From positions 1-6,486 of the forward strand of contig CBDUCN010000292.1 in NCBI GenBank assembly GCA_965365655.1: a DNA stretch of 6,486 bases, written 5' to 3'. Position 1 is the stretch's first letter. Each line of letters begins with the position of its first letter. Below are positions 1-6,462 of this stretch, piece by piece. The notes under the pieces were generated by a model that made no database searches, had not been told where the DNA came from, and saw only the letters and a program-made list of their open reading frames with translations. The position numbers and the translations under genes are program-made. This stretch comes from JBFHNV01 sp965365655. Its GTDB lineage: Bacteria; Pseudomonadota; Gammaproteobacteria; HK1.

Positions 1-53
1 CGCGGTGCGGGGGCCGGCGAGAAACGCAATGTGTTTGTGGGACGGGACACTAG

Positions 54-1130
54 ATGCACGACGCCGCACACGCCCGCGACGAAGCGCTCTGGCGCGGCTT
101 CACCCGCCGCTGCGTCGCCGTCGCGCTCTCGCTGCTGCTTGCGTGCTTCGCGTTCGTGGCGCTGGTGGACCCGCACGACCACCTGCCACTGTCGCTGCCG
201 TTCGAGCGTGCGCCGATCAACACCAACCAGCGCTTCTCGTACCCGGCGCTCGCGCGCAGCCCGCGCTTCGACTCGGCGATCATCGGCACCTCCACCGCGC
301 GCCTGCTGCGCCCGTCAGCGCTCGATCGCCTGCTGGACGCGCGATTCGTGAACCTGTCGATGAACAGCGCCACCGCGTACGAGCAGTGGCGGATCCTGGA
401 GCTGTTCCTGCGCCACCACCCGCATCCGAAGCAGGTGGTCATCGGCCTGGACGCGCCGTGGTGCGCGCTCGCGCAGGACTGGCAGCGCTTCACCTTCCGC
501 GAGTTCCCGCAATGGATGTACGACGACGACCGCTTCAACGACTACCTGCACCTGCTCAACGGTCCGGCCCTGGAGCAAGCCGCGCGCCAGGTGGAATACT
601 GGCTCGGGCGGCGTGAGCCCCGCTATGGCCGCGACGGCTACCGCAACTTCCTGCCGCCGGATACGGAGTACGACCTCGAACGCGCGCGCGGTCACCTCTA
701 CGGCCCGGGCGGCGTGCGCGAGCGCGTGGTCCCGGCGACGCCGGCGCAGGTCTCGCCGGCCGAGCGCGCGTCGTGGGTGATGCCCGGCATGACGCTCCTC
801 GCCCGCGTCCTCGACAGCCTGCCGGAGCGCACCGCGGTGACGCTGATGTTCGTGCCGTACCACCTGTTCCAGCAGGCGGCGCCCGGGACCCGCGAGGCCG
901 TGCGCTGGGACGAGTGCCGGCGGCGGGTCGCCGCGCTGGCCGCGGCGCGCCCCGGCACCCGCGCGCTGGACTTCATGATCCCGTCGCCCGTCACGCGCGA
1001 GGACCGCAACTACTGGGACCCGCTGCACTTCACCACCTCGGTCGCGGCGCAGGTCGAACGCAGCCTCGCGCGCGCGATCCGCGAGCCGGGGTACCGCGAC
1101 GCGACATTCCGCTGGCTGCACGCGCCGTGA
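54..1130 (+). CDS. Membrane-anchored SGNH-hydrolase-like protein (MBOAT-associated type)
   Basis: This 358-residue protein has one N-terminal membrane segment (about residues 20-38) followed by VDPHD, a pattern typical of single-pass proteins that sit beside MBOAT O-acyltransferases. The rest should lie in the periplasm. Hydrolase-like blocks are visible: IIGTSTAR at 76-83, with Ser80 in the nucleophile position; NLSMNSAT at 100-107; VVIGLDAPW in the middle; and YWDPLHF at 320-326, where Asp322 and His325 would complete the triad. The family is thought to take part in adding or removing acyl groups on exported polysaccharides; the substrate here is unknown. The start is the first ATG after an in-frame TAG at 51-53, so the gene cannot extend upstream, and the ribosome binding site is weak (GGGACGGG). 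Bases 1-53 hold no recognisable gene end. The GxSxA block is not the classical GDS motif, so enzymatic activity is inferred and not certain. Confidence 0.8.
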   Translation: MHDAAHARDEALWRGFTRRCVAVALSLLLACFAFVALVDPHDHLPLSLPFERAPINTNQRFSYPALARSPRFDSAIIGTSTARLLRPSALDRLLDARFVNLSMNSATAYEQWRILELFLRHHPHPKQVVIGLDAPWCALAQDWQRFTFREFPQWMYDDDRFNDYLHLLNGPALEQAARQVEYWLGRREPRYGRDGYRNFLPPDTEYDLERARGHLYGPGGVRERVVPATPAQVSPAERASWVMPGMTLLARVLDSLPERTAVTLMFVPYHLFQQAAPGTREAVRWDECRRRVAALAAARPGTRALDFMIPSPVTREDRNYWDPLHFTTSVAAQVERSLARAIREPGYRDATFRWLHAP

Positions 1131-1156
1131 GCGCGCCGGCGCGTTGCACGGCCCCT

Positions 1157-1162
1157 TATACT
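1157..1162 (+). promoter_or_regulatory. Putative -10 element (TATACT) just upstream of the DUF1289 gene
   Basis: TATACT matches the sigma-70 -10 consensus at five of six positions and stands out as the only AT-rich patch in the 40-nt gap. It ends 8 nt before the ATG at 1171, so transcription would start at or within a base or two of the start codon. There is no good -35 element at 16-18 nt upstream and no Shine-Dalgarno sequence between it and the ATG, which would fit a leaderless mRNA. Confidence 0.4.
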
Positions 1163-1170
1163 CGGGCGCC

Positions 1171-1416
1171 ATGAGCCGCACCGACCCACCCCGCCTCGCG
1201 CCTGCGTCCATCCGCTCGCCCTGCGTGCAGGTGTGCACGCTGCACCCCGACGGCAGCCACTGCCTCGGCTGCTTCCGCACGAGCGCGGAGATCGGCGCGT
1301 GGTCGTCGATGAGCGACGCCGAACGCGACGCGGTGATGCAGGACCTGGACCGGCGCCGCGCCGTCCGGCGCGAGCAGCGCCGCAGGCTGCGCGCGGCGCG
1401 ACGCGCCGGCGGATGA
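1171..1416 (+). CDS. DUF1289 family small four-cysteine protein
   Basis: This 81-residue protein matches the DUF1289 (YdhL-like) pattern from residue 16 on: SPCVQVC, a second cysteine pair in CLGCFRT, then EIGAWSSMSDAERDAV and a basic Arg-rich tail. Four cysteines (18, 22, 31, 34; spacing C-x3-C-x8-C-x2-C) could bind a metal or an iron-sulfur cluster. That is inferred from spacing; the family's function is not established. The ATG at 1171 is chosen over an in-frame TTG at 1144 because the family homology starts a few residues after it and TTG would add only nine unremarkable residues. It lies 40 nt after the SGNH-like gene and has its own candidate -10. Its stop codon overlaps the next gene's start (ATGA), so the two are likely co-translated. 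It is predicted to be cytosolic, with no signal peptide. Confidence 0.9.
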   Translation: MSRTDPPRLAPASIRSPCVQVCTLHPDGSHCLGCFRTSAEIGAWSSMSDAERDAVMQDLDRRRAVRREQRRRLRAARRAGG

Positions 1417-2342
1417 GCACGCCCGCGCGGGTCGTGAGCCTGCTGCCCGCGGCCACCGAGACGGTGTGCGCGCTGGGCGCCGGCGAGCGTCTGGTGGGCC
1501 GCTCCCACGAGTGCGACGTTCCGCCCGAGGTCGCGGCGCTGCCGGTGTGCTCGCGACCGCGCGAGCCCCTTGACGGTTCCGACGCCGAGATCGACGACCG
1601 GGTGCGCGACCTCGTGCGCCGCGGCCTGTCGGTGTTCGAGGTCGACGCCGATCGGCTGCGCGCGCTCGCGCCGGACCTCGTGATCACCCAGGCGCAGTGC
1701 GAGGTGTGCGCGGTGAGCCTCGCCGAGGTGGAGGCGGCGCTCGGCGAGTGGACCGGCGCGGCGCCGGCGGTGCTTTCGCTGGAGCCGTCGGCGCTGCGCG
1801 ACGTGCTGGCCGACGTGCAGCGCGTCGCCGACGCGCTGGGCGAGACCGACGCGGGGCGGCGCCTGCGCGCCGCGATGCGCGAGCGCATGCGCGAGATCGA
1901 CGGCGAGGCCAACGGCGTGCCGGGCGCGCCCACCGTGGTCTGCATCGAGTGGGTGTCGCCGCTGATGGCCGCCGGCAACTGGGTGCCGGAGCTCGTGGAC
2001 CTCGCCGGCGGCGACGACCGTCTTGGCAAGGCCGGCGAGCATTCGCCGGTCATCGAGTGGGAGCGGGTGCGCGAGGAGGACCCGGACGTGCTGCTCGTGA
2101 TGCCGTGCGGCTTCGACCTCGCGCGCAGCGTGGACTCGGCCGCGAGCCTCGCGGCCCTGCCCGGCTACGACGACCTGCGCGCGGTGAAGACCGGCGAGGT
2201 GTACGCCGCCGACGGCCACCGCCACTTCAACCGGCCGGGCCCGCGGCTGGTGGAGTCGCTGGAGATCCTCGCGGAGATCTTCCACCCGCAGCGATTCTCG
2301 TTCGGGCACGAGGGAGAAGGCTGGCGCCGCATCGGGTCCTGA
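1413..2342 (+). CDS. Cobalamin-binding-type (BtuF/TroA-fold) substrate-binding protein lacking a signal peptide
   Basis: This 309-residue protein belongs to the class III periplasmic-binding-protein superfamily (COG0614), closest to proteins annotated as cobalamin-binding. The recognisable pieces are RVVSLLPAATETVCALGAG at 6-24, GRSHECDVP at 29-37, the TQAQCEVCAVS stretch with Cys96 and Cys99 (CxxC), the WVSPLMAAGNWVPELVDLAGG block in the second lobe, and a C-terminal FNRPGPRLVESLEILAEI helix. A long helix between the lobes (about 125-165) fits the fold. The mature fold starts at residue 6, with no signal peptide or lipobox, so the protein should be cytosolic, unlike true BtuF. No permease or ATPase gene is present in the window. 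The ATG overlaps the DUF1289 stop by 4 nt and has no clear ribosome binding site of its own, which points to translational coupling. The ligand could be B12, another corrinoid, haem or a metal chelate; only the family is secure. Confidence 0.88.
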   Translation: MSTPARVVSLLPAATETVCALGAGERLVGRSHECDVPPEVAALPVCSRPREPLDGSDAEIDDRVRDLVRRGLSVFEVDADRLRALAPDLVITQAQCEVCAVSLAEVEAALGEWTGAAPAVLSLEPSALRDVLADVQRVADALGETDAGRRLRAAMRERMREIDGEANGVPGAPTVVCIEWVSPLMAAGNWVPELVDLAGGDDRLGKAGEHSPVIEWERVREEDPDVLLVMPCGFDLARSVDSAASLAALPGYDDLRAVKTGEVYAADGHRHFNRPGPRLVESLEILAEIFHPQRFSFGHEGEGWRRIGS

Positions 2343-2457
2343 GTCACGGCCCGGTCGTCGGATGCCGCCGCGGCGTCCACCCTGAACCCGAACGGGGTCT
2401 TGCCGCCCGTCACCTTCGGGACCTTCGACGCCGCGGCCGACCGGGCGCGGAGGCGCA

Positions 2458-2500
2458 CGGCGACGCGCCCCGTCCTGGAACGCGCGGGGGGGCGTCGCCG
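2458..2500. terminator. Hairpin between convergent genes, possible bidirectional terminator
   Basis: The 182-nt gap between the two convergent stop codons holds no convincing gene. It contains an imperfect inverted repeat: nine paired bases (2458-2466 with 2492-2500), one G/G mismatch, four more G-C pairs (2468-2471 with 2487-2490) and a 15-nt loop. It sits 25 nt beyond the stop of the minus-strand peptidase and about 115 nt beyond the stop of the plus-strand gene. There is no T-run on either side, so calling it a terminator rests on position and stem strength only. Confidence 0.4.
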
Positions 2501-2524
2501 CGCCGAGGGCCTCACGCTCGCCGG

Positions 2525-4447
2525 TCAGAGATTGTCGATCGCGACCGGCTCGATCGCGTCCGCCGGCACGAAGCCGAACACCCGTCCGTAGAACCAGAGC
2601 TCGGCCTCCAGCGTGCGCACGATCGTCTCCGCGCGCCGGAAGCCGTGCTGCTCGCCCTCGAACATCAGGCACGCGACGGGGATCCCCTTCGCGCGCAGCG
2701 CGCCGGCCATCCGCTCGGCCTGGTTCGGCGGCACCACCGCGTCTTCCAGGCCCTGGAAGAAGATCACCGGACACGACAGCCCGTCGACGTGCGCGAGCGG
2801 CGAGCGCTCGCGGTACCGATCGGCGGCCTCCGGCCACGCGCCGACCAGGCGGTCCAGGTAGCGCGACTCGAACTTGTGGGTGTCGCGTGCGAGCGCCTCG
2901 AGCTCGCCGATGCCGTAGTAGCTCGCGCCCGCCGCGAACACGTCGTGGAACGCGAGCGCGCAGAGCACGGTGTAGCCGCCGGCGCTACGCCCGCGGATGG
3001 CCATGCGCCTCGCGTCCACGCGGCCCGCGCCGGCGACGAACCGCGCGCCGTGCACGCAGTCCTCGACGTCGGCCACGCCCCACTGGCCGTCCAGCAGCGC
3101 GCGGTACGCGCGGCCGTAGCCGGTGCTGCCGCGGTAGTTCACGTCCAGCACCGCGAAGCCGCGGCTGGTCCAGAACGCGATGCCGGGGTTGTACGCCGCC
3201 GTGGTCGCGCCGGTGGGGCCGCCGTGGCCGACGACGATCAGCGGCGGACGCTCGCCGTCGGGCGCGCGGAACGCGGGGTTCGCCGGCGGGTAGAAGAAGC
3301 CGTGGCTGTCCGCACCGCCGGCCGTCGGGAAGTCCAGCGCCTCCGGCACCGAGACGTAACCGGGGTCCACGTCCACCGCGGCGCTCGCGCGCAGCCAGTC
3401 CACTCGGTCGTCCGCGAGCCGCCAGCGCAGCACCGACTCGGGCCGCGCCGGCGACGCCGCGAGCATCAGCGCCTCGCCGCCGCCCGCGACCAGCGCCGAG
3501 ACGGCCGTCACGTCGGCCGGCAGCGCGCGGCGCGCGAGACTTGCGAGGTCGACGGCCTCGACCCGCCAGCGGCCGTTCGCGCACGACGCGGCCACCAGCG
3601 TGCTCGCGCCGGCGAAGCCGTAGGTGCTCATCGCGAACTGCCACTGCGGCAGGCCGTACTCGGCGCGCTCGCGGATCACGCAGTGCGCGCTGCCGTCCGC
3701 GTCGAGCCGGTGCAGGTTCCACCAGCCGTCGCGATCGCTCGCGAACCACAGCGCGCCGTCGGGTCCCCACTCCGGCTGGAACACGCTCTCCGCGACGCCG
3801 CCCGCGACCACGCGGAGATCGCTCAGCGTGCCGTCGTCTTCTAGCTTCGCGCGGTACAGCAGCGTGCCGTCCCACGGCATGTTCGGATGGTCCCAGGCGA
3901 GGAACGCGATCGCACGCCCGTCGGCGCGCAGCCGCGGCGACGCGTAGAAGTCGTGCCCGGCCGCGACGATCGCCGCGCCGTCATCCGACACGCGCACCAG
4001 GGTGTTCACCGGCTCGCCGCCCGCCGTATGGTCCTCGCGCACGCACACCACGAAGCGCCCGTGCGGTGACGGCGCCGGGTCCGCGTGGCGCAGCCCGTCG
4101 CCGCGGGTCAGCGCGACCGGCGAAGCGCCGGGCGGCATCCGGTAGAGCTGCTGATCCGCGTCGTGCACGAACCACGCGACGCCGCCGCGCACCGCGGCCG
4201 CACCGCCGCCGTACTCGTGCACGCGGCTGCGCACGTTCCACGGCGCGGGCGTGAGGTCGCGCGCCGCGCCGCCCGCCGCACAGCGCACCAGCACGCCGCG
4301 GCCCGCCTCCTCGGGCCTGCCCTCGATCCACAGCGCGTCGCCGCCGTCGAGCGCGACACCCGACAGCCGCACGCTGGCGCCGGTCAGCTCGGCGGCGGTG
4401 AGCGGCGATTCCCAGGCTCCGCAAGGCGCGGTGCGACGGTTGCTCAT
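2525..4447 (-). CDS. S9-family serine peptidase (COG1506, dipeptidyl/acylaminoacyl peptidase type)
   Basis: This 640-residue enzyme is predicted to cleave short peptides in the cytosol; no signal peptide or membrane segment is seen. The N-terminal part (to about residue 355) is a beta-propeller, with RVHEYGGG at 75-82, WDHPNMPWDGTLLY at 185-198 and SDRDGWWNLHRL at 237-248. The C-terminal alpha/beta-hydrolase holds VVGHGGPTG (His408 of the oxyanion region), NYRGSTGYG from 437, the nucleophile elbow GRSAGG with Ser488, GLEDAVVPP with Asp569, and GEQHGFR with His601, a complete Ser-Asp-His triad. Length is normal for the family. The start at 4447 has AGGAG at 4458-4462, 10 nt upstream, and homology begins about ten residues in; a further in-frame ATG ten codons upstream is possible. 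It is divergent from the gamma-glutamyltransferase gene. Exact substrate preference (dipeptides, acyl-amino acids or oligopeptides) cannot be read from sequence. Confidence 0.93.
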   Translation of the reverse strand: MSNRRTAPCGAWESPLTAAELTGASVRLSGVALDGGDALWIEGRPEEAGRGVLVRCAAGGAARDLTPAPWNVRSRVHEYGGGAAAVRGGVAWFVHDADQQLYRMPPGASPVALTRGDGLRHADPAPSPHGRFVVCVREDHTAGGEPVNTLVRVSDDGAAIVAAGHDFYASPRLRADGRAIAFLAWDHPNMPWDGTLLYRAKLEDDGTLSDLRVVAGGVAESVFQPEWGPDGALWFASDRDGWWNLHRLDADGSAHCVIRERAEYGLPQWQFAMSTYGFAGASTLVAASCANGRWRVEAVDLASLARRALPADVTAVSALVAGGGEALMLAASPARPESVLRWRLADDRVDWLRASAAVDVDPGYVSVPEALDFPTAGGADSHGFFYPPANPAFRAPDGERPPLIVVGHGGPTGATTAAYNPGIAFWTSRGFAVLDVNYRGSTGYGRAYRALLDGQWGVADVEDCVHGARFVAGAGRVDARRMAIRGRSAGGYTVLCALAFHDVFAAGASYYGIGELEALARDTHKFESRYLDRLVGAWPEAADRYRERSPLAHVDGLSCPVIFFQGLEDAVVPPNQAERMAGALRAKGIPVACLMFEGEQHGFRRAETIVRTLEAELWFYGRVFGFVPADAIEPVAIDNL

Positions 4448-4457
4448 GACGGGTCGT

Positions 4458-4462
4458 CTCCT
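4458..4462 (-). promoter_or_regulatory. Ribosome binding site of the S9 peptidase gene
   Basis: Read on the minus strand this is AGGAG, a strong Shine-Dalgarno core, 10 nt before the ATG at 4447. It favours this start over the in-frame ATG ten codons upstream. Confidence 0.6.
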
Positions 4463-4516
4463 GCCGTGCGGCATCTGTGCGGCGCACGCGATGCTACCCT
4501 CACCTCGCCCGGTCCC

Positions 4517-4521
4517 TGGAG
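4517..4521 (+). promoter_or_regulatory. Ribosome binding site of ggt
   Basis: TGGAG lies 8 nt before the ATG at 4530, which is good Shine-Dalgarno spacing. It picks this start, directly ahead of a signal peptide, over the longer in-frame reading that overlaps the divergent gene. Confidence 0.6.
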
Positions 4522-4529
4522 CACCGTCC

Positions 4530-6251
4530 ATGCGCATCCACCATGCCCTGCTGGCCGGTGTGCTCGCGCTCGCCGCCGGCGGCGCGCCGGCCCGCGACAC
4601 CGCCCCGATACACTCCGATCGCGAGCGCACGCACGCGGTGTTCGCGGAGCGCGGCATGGTCGCGGCGCAGGAGGCGACCGCGACCCGGATCGGCGTCGAC
4701 ATCCTGCGCGCGGGCGGGAACGCGGTGGACGCGGCGGTCGCGGTCGGCTTCGCGCTGGCCGTCACGCTGCCGCGCGCCGGCAACCTGGGCGGCGGCGGCT
4801 TCATGCTCGTGCACGATGCCGCCAGCGGCGAGACCCACGCGCTGGACTACCGCGAGACCGCCCCGGCAGCGGCGCACGCGGACCTGTTCCTGGACGCTGG
4901 CGGTGACGTGGACCGCGACAGGGCGCGCTTCTCGCACGCGAGCGCGGGCGTGCCGGGCACCGTCGCGGGCCTCGCCCTCGCGCTCGAGCGCTTCGGCACC
5001 CTGGATCTGGCGACCGTGATCGCGCCGGCCATCGCGCTCGCCCGCGACGGCATCCCCGTGAGCCGGGATCTCGCCGCGTCGCTCGCGGCGCGCGCCGCGC
5101 GCCTCGGCCGCAACCCGGCGGCGCGCGCGATCTTCGCGCACGCCGACGGGCGTCCCTTCGCGGAGGGAGAACGGCTGGTGCAGACCGACCTCGCGGCGAG
5201 CCTGGAACGCATCGCGGCCGACGGGCCCGACGCGTTCTACCGCGGCGCGATCGCCGAGCGCATCGCCGCCGACATGGCCGCCAACGGCGGCCTGATCACC
5301 CGTGCGGACCTCGCCGCGTACACGGCGAAGCTTCGCGCGCCGGTGTGGGGCGAGTACCGCGACGTGCGGGTGGCCTCCATGCCGCCGCCGTCCTCCGGCG
5401 GCGTGCACCTGGTGCAGATGCTGAACCTGCTCGAGGACTTCCCCGTCGCGTTCCTGGGCCACAACGGCGCCGACGGCATCCACCTGCTGGCCGAGACCAT
5501 GAAGCTCGCGTACGCGGATCGCAGCAAGCACCTCGGCGACAGCGACTTCGTGCCGGTGCCGGTGCGCGGGCTCGTCTCCAAGGCCTACGCGGCGCGCACG
5601 CGTTCGCTCATCGACCTCGACCGCGCGCGCCCGTCGTCCGCGATCGCGCCCGGCAATCCGGCCCGCTACGAGAGCGCCGACACGACGCACTACTCGATCA
5701 TGGACGCAGCCGGCAACGTGGTGTCGAACACCTACACCATCAACTTCAGCTACGGCTCCGGGATCGTCGCGGCGGGCACCGGCATCCTGCTGAACAACGA
5801 GATGGACGACTTCTCGGCGAAGCCCGGCGTGCCGAACGCGTACGGGCTGATCGGCGGCGACGCGAACGCGATCGCGCCGGGCAAGCGTCCGCTGAGCTCG
5901 ATGACTCCGACCATCGTGTTCCGCGGCCGGGAGCCGCTGCTCGCGACCGGCAGCCCCGGCGGCAGCCGCATCATCACCACCACGCTGCAGGTGATCCTGA
6001 ACGTCGTGGACCACGGCCTGGGGCTCGCGAGCGCGGTGGCCGCGCCGCGCGTGCACCACCAGTGGCTGCCCGACGAGCTGCGCGTGGAGCAGGGCCTGTC
6101 GCCGGACACGCTGGACCGGCTGCGCGCCCGCGGCCACACCGTCGTGGAGCGCGACGCGATGGGCAGCGCGAACTCGGTGATGCGCGTCCCCGGCGGCTTC
6201 CTGGGCGCCGCCGACCCGCGCCGCCGCGGCGCCCTCGCCGCCGGCTGGTAA
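4530..6251 (+). CDS. ggt: Gamma-glutamyltransferase (glutathione hydrolase) precursor
   Basis: This 573-residue enzyme removes or transfers the gamma-glutamyl group of glutathione and related compounds in the periplasm. It starts with a signal peptide (MRIHH, hydrophobic stretch 6-18, likely cut after APA at 21). The large subunit carries NLGGGGFML and DYRET, with Arg108 matching the substrate-binding Arg114 of E. coli. Self-cleavage should occur between Asp384 and Thr385 in ESADTTHYS, making Thr385 the N-terminal nucleophile of a 189-residue small subunit, nearly the same size as in E. coli. Other matching residues are Asn405, Glu424 (Gln in E. coli, Glu in the human enzyme), Asp427 in EMDDF, Ser456-Ser457 in PLSSM and Gly477-Gly478 in SPGGSR. 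The lid loop (KPGVPNAYGLIGGDAN) is present, as in E. coli-type enzymes. The gene looks intact and is probably monocistronic, because its stop is followed by hairpins. It is divergent from the S9 peptidase. Confidence 0.97.
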   Translation: MRIHHALLAGVLALAAGGAPARDTAPIHSDRERTHAVFAERGMVAAQEATATRIGVDILRAGGNAVDAAVAVGFALAVTLPRAGNLGGGGFMLVHDAASGETHALDYRETAPAAAHADLFLDAGGDVDRDRARFSHASAGVPGTVAGLALALERFGTLDLATVIAPAIALARDGIPVSRDLAASLAARAARLGRNPAARAIFAHADGRPFAEGERLVQTDLAASLERIAADGPDAFYRGAIAERIAADMAANGGLITRADLAAYTAKLRAPVWGEYRDVRVASMPPPSSGGVHLVQMLNLLEDFPVAFLGHNGADGIHLLAETMKLAYADRSKHLGDSDFVPVPVRGLVSKAYAARTRSLIDLDRARPSSAIAPGNPARYESADTTHYSIMDAAGNVVSNTYTINFSYGSGIVAAGTGILLNNEMDDFSAKPGVPNAYGLIGGDANAIAPGKRPLSSMTPTIVFRGREPLLATGSPGGSRIITTTLQVILNVVDHGLGLASAVAAPRVHHQWLPDELRVEQGLSPDTLDRLRARGHTVVERDAMGSANSVMRVPGGFLGAADPRRRGALAAGW

Positions 6252-6267
6252 CGCCCGCCGCCGGGCG
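6252..6267 (+). terminator. Short GC hairpin immediately after ggt
   Basis: CGCCCG at 6252-6257 pairs perfectly with CGGGCG at 6262-6267 around a 4-nt loop, starting on the base after the ggt stop codon. There is no T-run. It may terminate or stabilise the ggt transcript, but a six-pair GC stem can arise by chance in DNA of this composition. Confidence 0.3.
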
Positions 6268-6284
6268 GCGCGGCGCGGCCGCGG

Positions 6285-6340
6285 GTCACCACCGCGGGTC
6301 CCGGCGAGCACCCGGGCGGGCCGGGCATCGCGGCGGTGAC
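6285..6340. repeat. Long nested inverted repeat downstream of ggt
   Basis: The outer arms 6285-6296 and 6329-6340 pair at 11 of 12 positions; the one mismatch, A6291 with C6334, becomes a G-U wobble in a minus-strand RNA. A six-pair inner stem (6300-6305 with 6320-6325) lies inside, separated by 3-nt internal loops on each side. The left side also overlaps a 9-bp direct repeat, CCGCGGGTC, at 6279-6287 and 6292-6300. No coding region is seen here. Confidence 0.5.
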
Positions 6341-6346
6341 GAGCCC

Positions 6347-6379
6347 CGCGGCCCGGTTCCGCTCGCGCCCGGGTCCGCG
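6347..6379. repeat. GC-rich inverted repeat with one bulge
   Basis: CGCGGCCCGG (6347-6356) pairs with 6369-6379 over ten base pairs with one bulged T at 6374 and a 12-nt loop. It lies between two stronger inverted repeats and continues the run of hairpins after ggt. Alone it could be chance in such GC-rich DNA. Confidence 0.35.
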
Positions 6380-6384
6380 ACGCC

Positions 6385-6462
6385 ACCGCGCCCCTCGCAC
6401 GCTCTCGTCGGCTCGAACCGCGAGCGTGCGAAGGGCGCGGTTCGAGCCGACGAGAGCGCGCG
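6385..6462. repeat. Two overlapping, mutually exclusive long inverted repeats
   Basis: Repeat B is a perfect 23-bp inverted repeat, 6400-6422 with 6436-6458, around a 13-nt loop. It extends by three more pairs (6396-6398 with 6460-6462) beyond one A/C mismatch. Repeat A pairs 6385-6404 with 6422-6441 at 19 of 20 positions, the exception being C6394 with A6432. A and B share bases 6396-6404, 6422 and 6436-6441, so they cannot form together. Both mismatches would be G-U wobbles in a minus-strand RNA. A 23-bp perfect match is well beyond chance even at high GC. The element could be a terminator, an RNA switch, a cruciform or a dispersed repeat; I do not recognise it as a named family. Confidence 0.85.

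Larger units (their letters stand above)
4448..4529. promoter_or_regulatory. Divergent promoter region of the S9 peptidase and ggt genes
   Basis: Both flanking genes start outward from this 82-nt gap, so both promoters should lie here or overlap the coding starts. The best -10 candidates are weak and overlap. On the plus strand TGCTACCCT (4492-4500) resembles an extended -10 for ggt. On the minus strand TAGCAT (4496 down to 4491) could serve the peptidase. I see no convincing -35 boxes and no clear operator palindrome. Confidence 0.35.

Noticed and set aside
5..616. A 203-codon plus-strand frame at the left edge
   Set aside because: It overlaps the SGNH-like gene in another frame and is low-complexity Arg/Ala/Pro-rich. 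It does not resemble the end of an MBOAT or any other neighbour.
1132..1143. A perfect 12-bp palindrome CGCGCCGGCGCG just after the SGNH-like stop codon, considered as a terminator or operator
   Set aside because: It has no real loop, no T-run and is pure G+C, so chance is a sufficient explanation in this sequence.
2165..2515. A 116-codon minus-strand frame covering the convergent gap, with the segment KVPKVTGGKTPFGFRV
   Set aside because: The segment looks more protein-like than most shadows, but the rest is antisense to the binding-protein gene, no family is recognisable, and no ribosome binding site or promoter is clear.
315..2837. An 840-codon open frame on the minus strand across the SGNH, DUF1289 and binding-protein genes
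   Set aside because: It runs antisense to three well-supported genes, is dominated by Arg, Ala, Gly and His, and matches no family I recognise. Long antisense frames are expected where stop codons are rare in very GC-rich DNA.
1697..3844. A 715-codon plus-strand open frame from inside the binding-protein gene through the S9 peptidase
   Set aside because: It is Arg/Ala-rich throughout, crosses two real genes in the wrong frame or strand, and ignores the convergent gap.
4500..6386. A 628-codon minus-strand open frame opposite ggt
   Set aside because: It is low-complexity and Arg/Val/His-rich, lies antisense to a gene with clear catalytic residues, and has no domain. It is a shadow of ggt.
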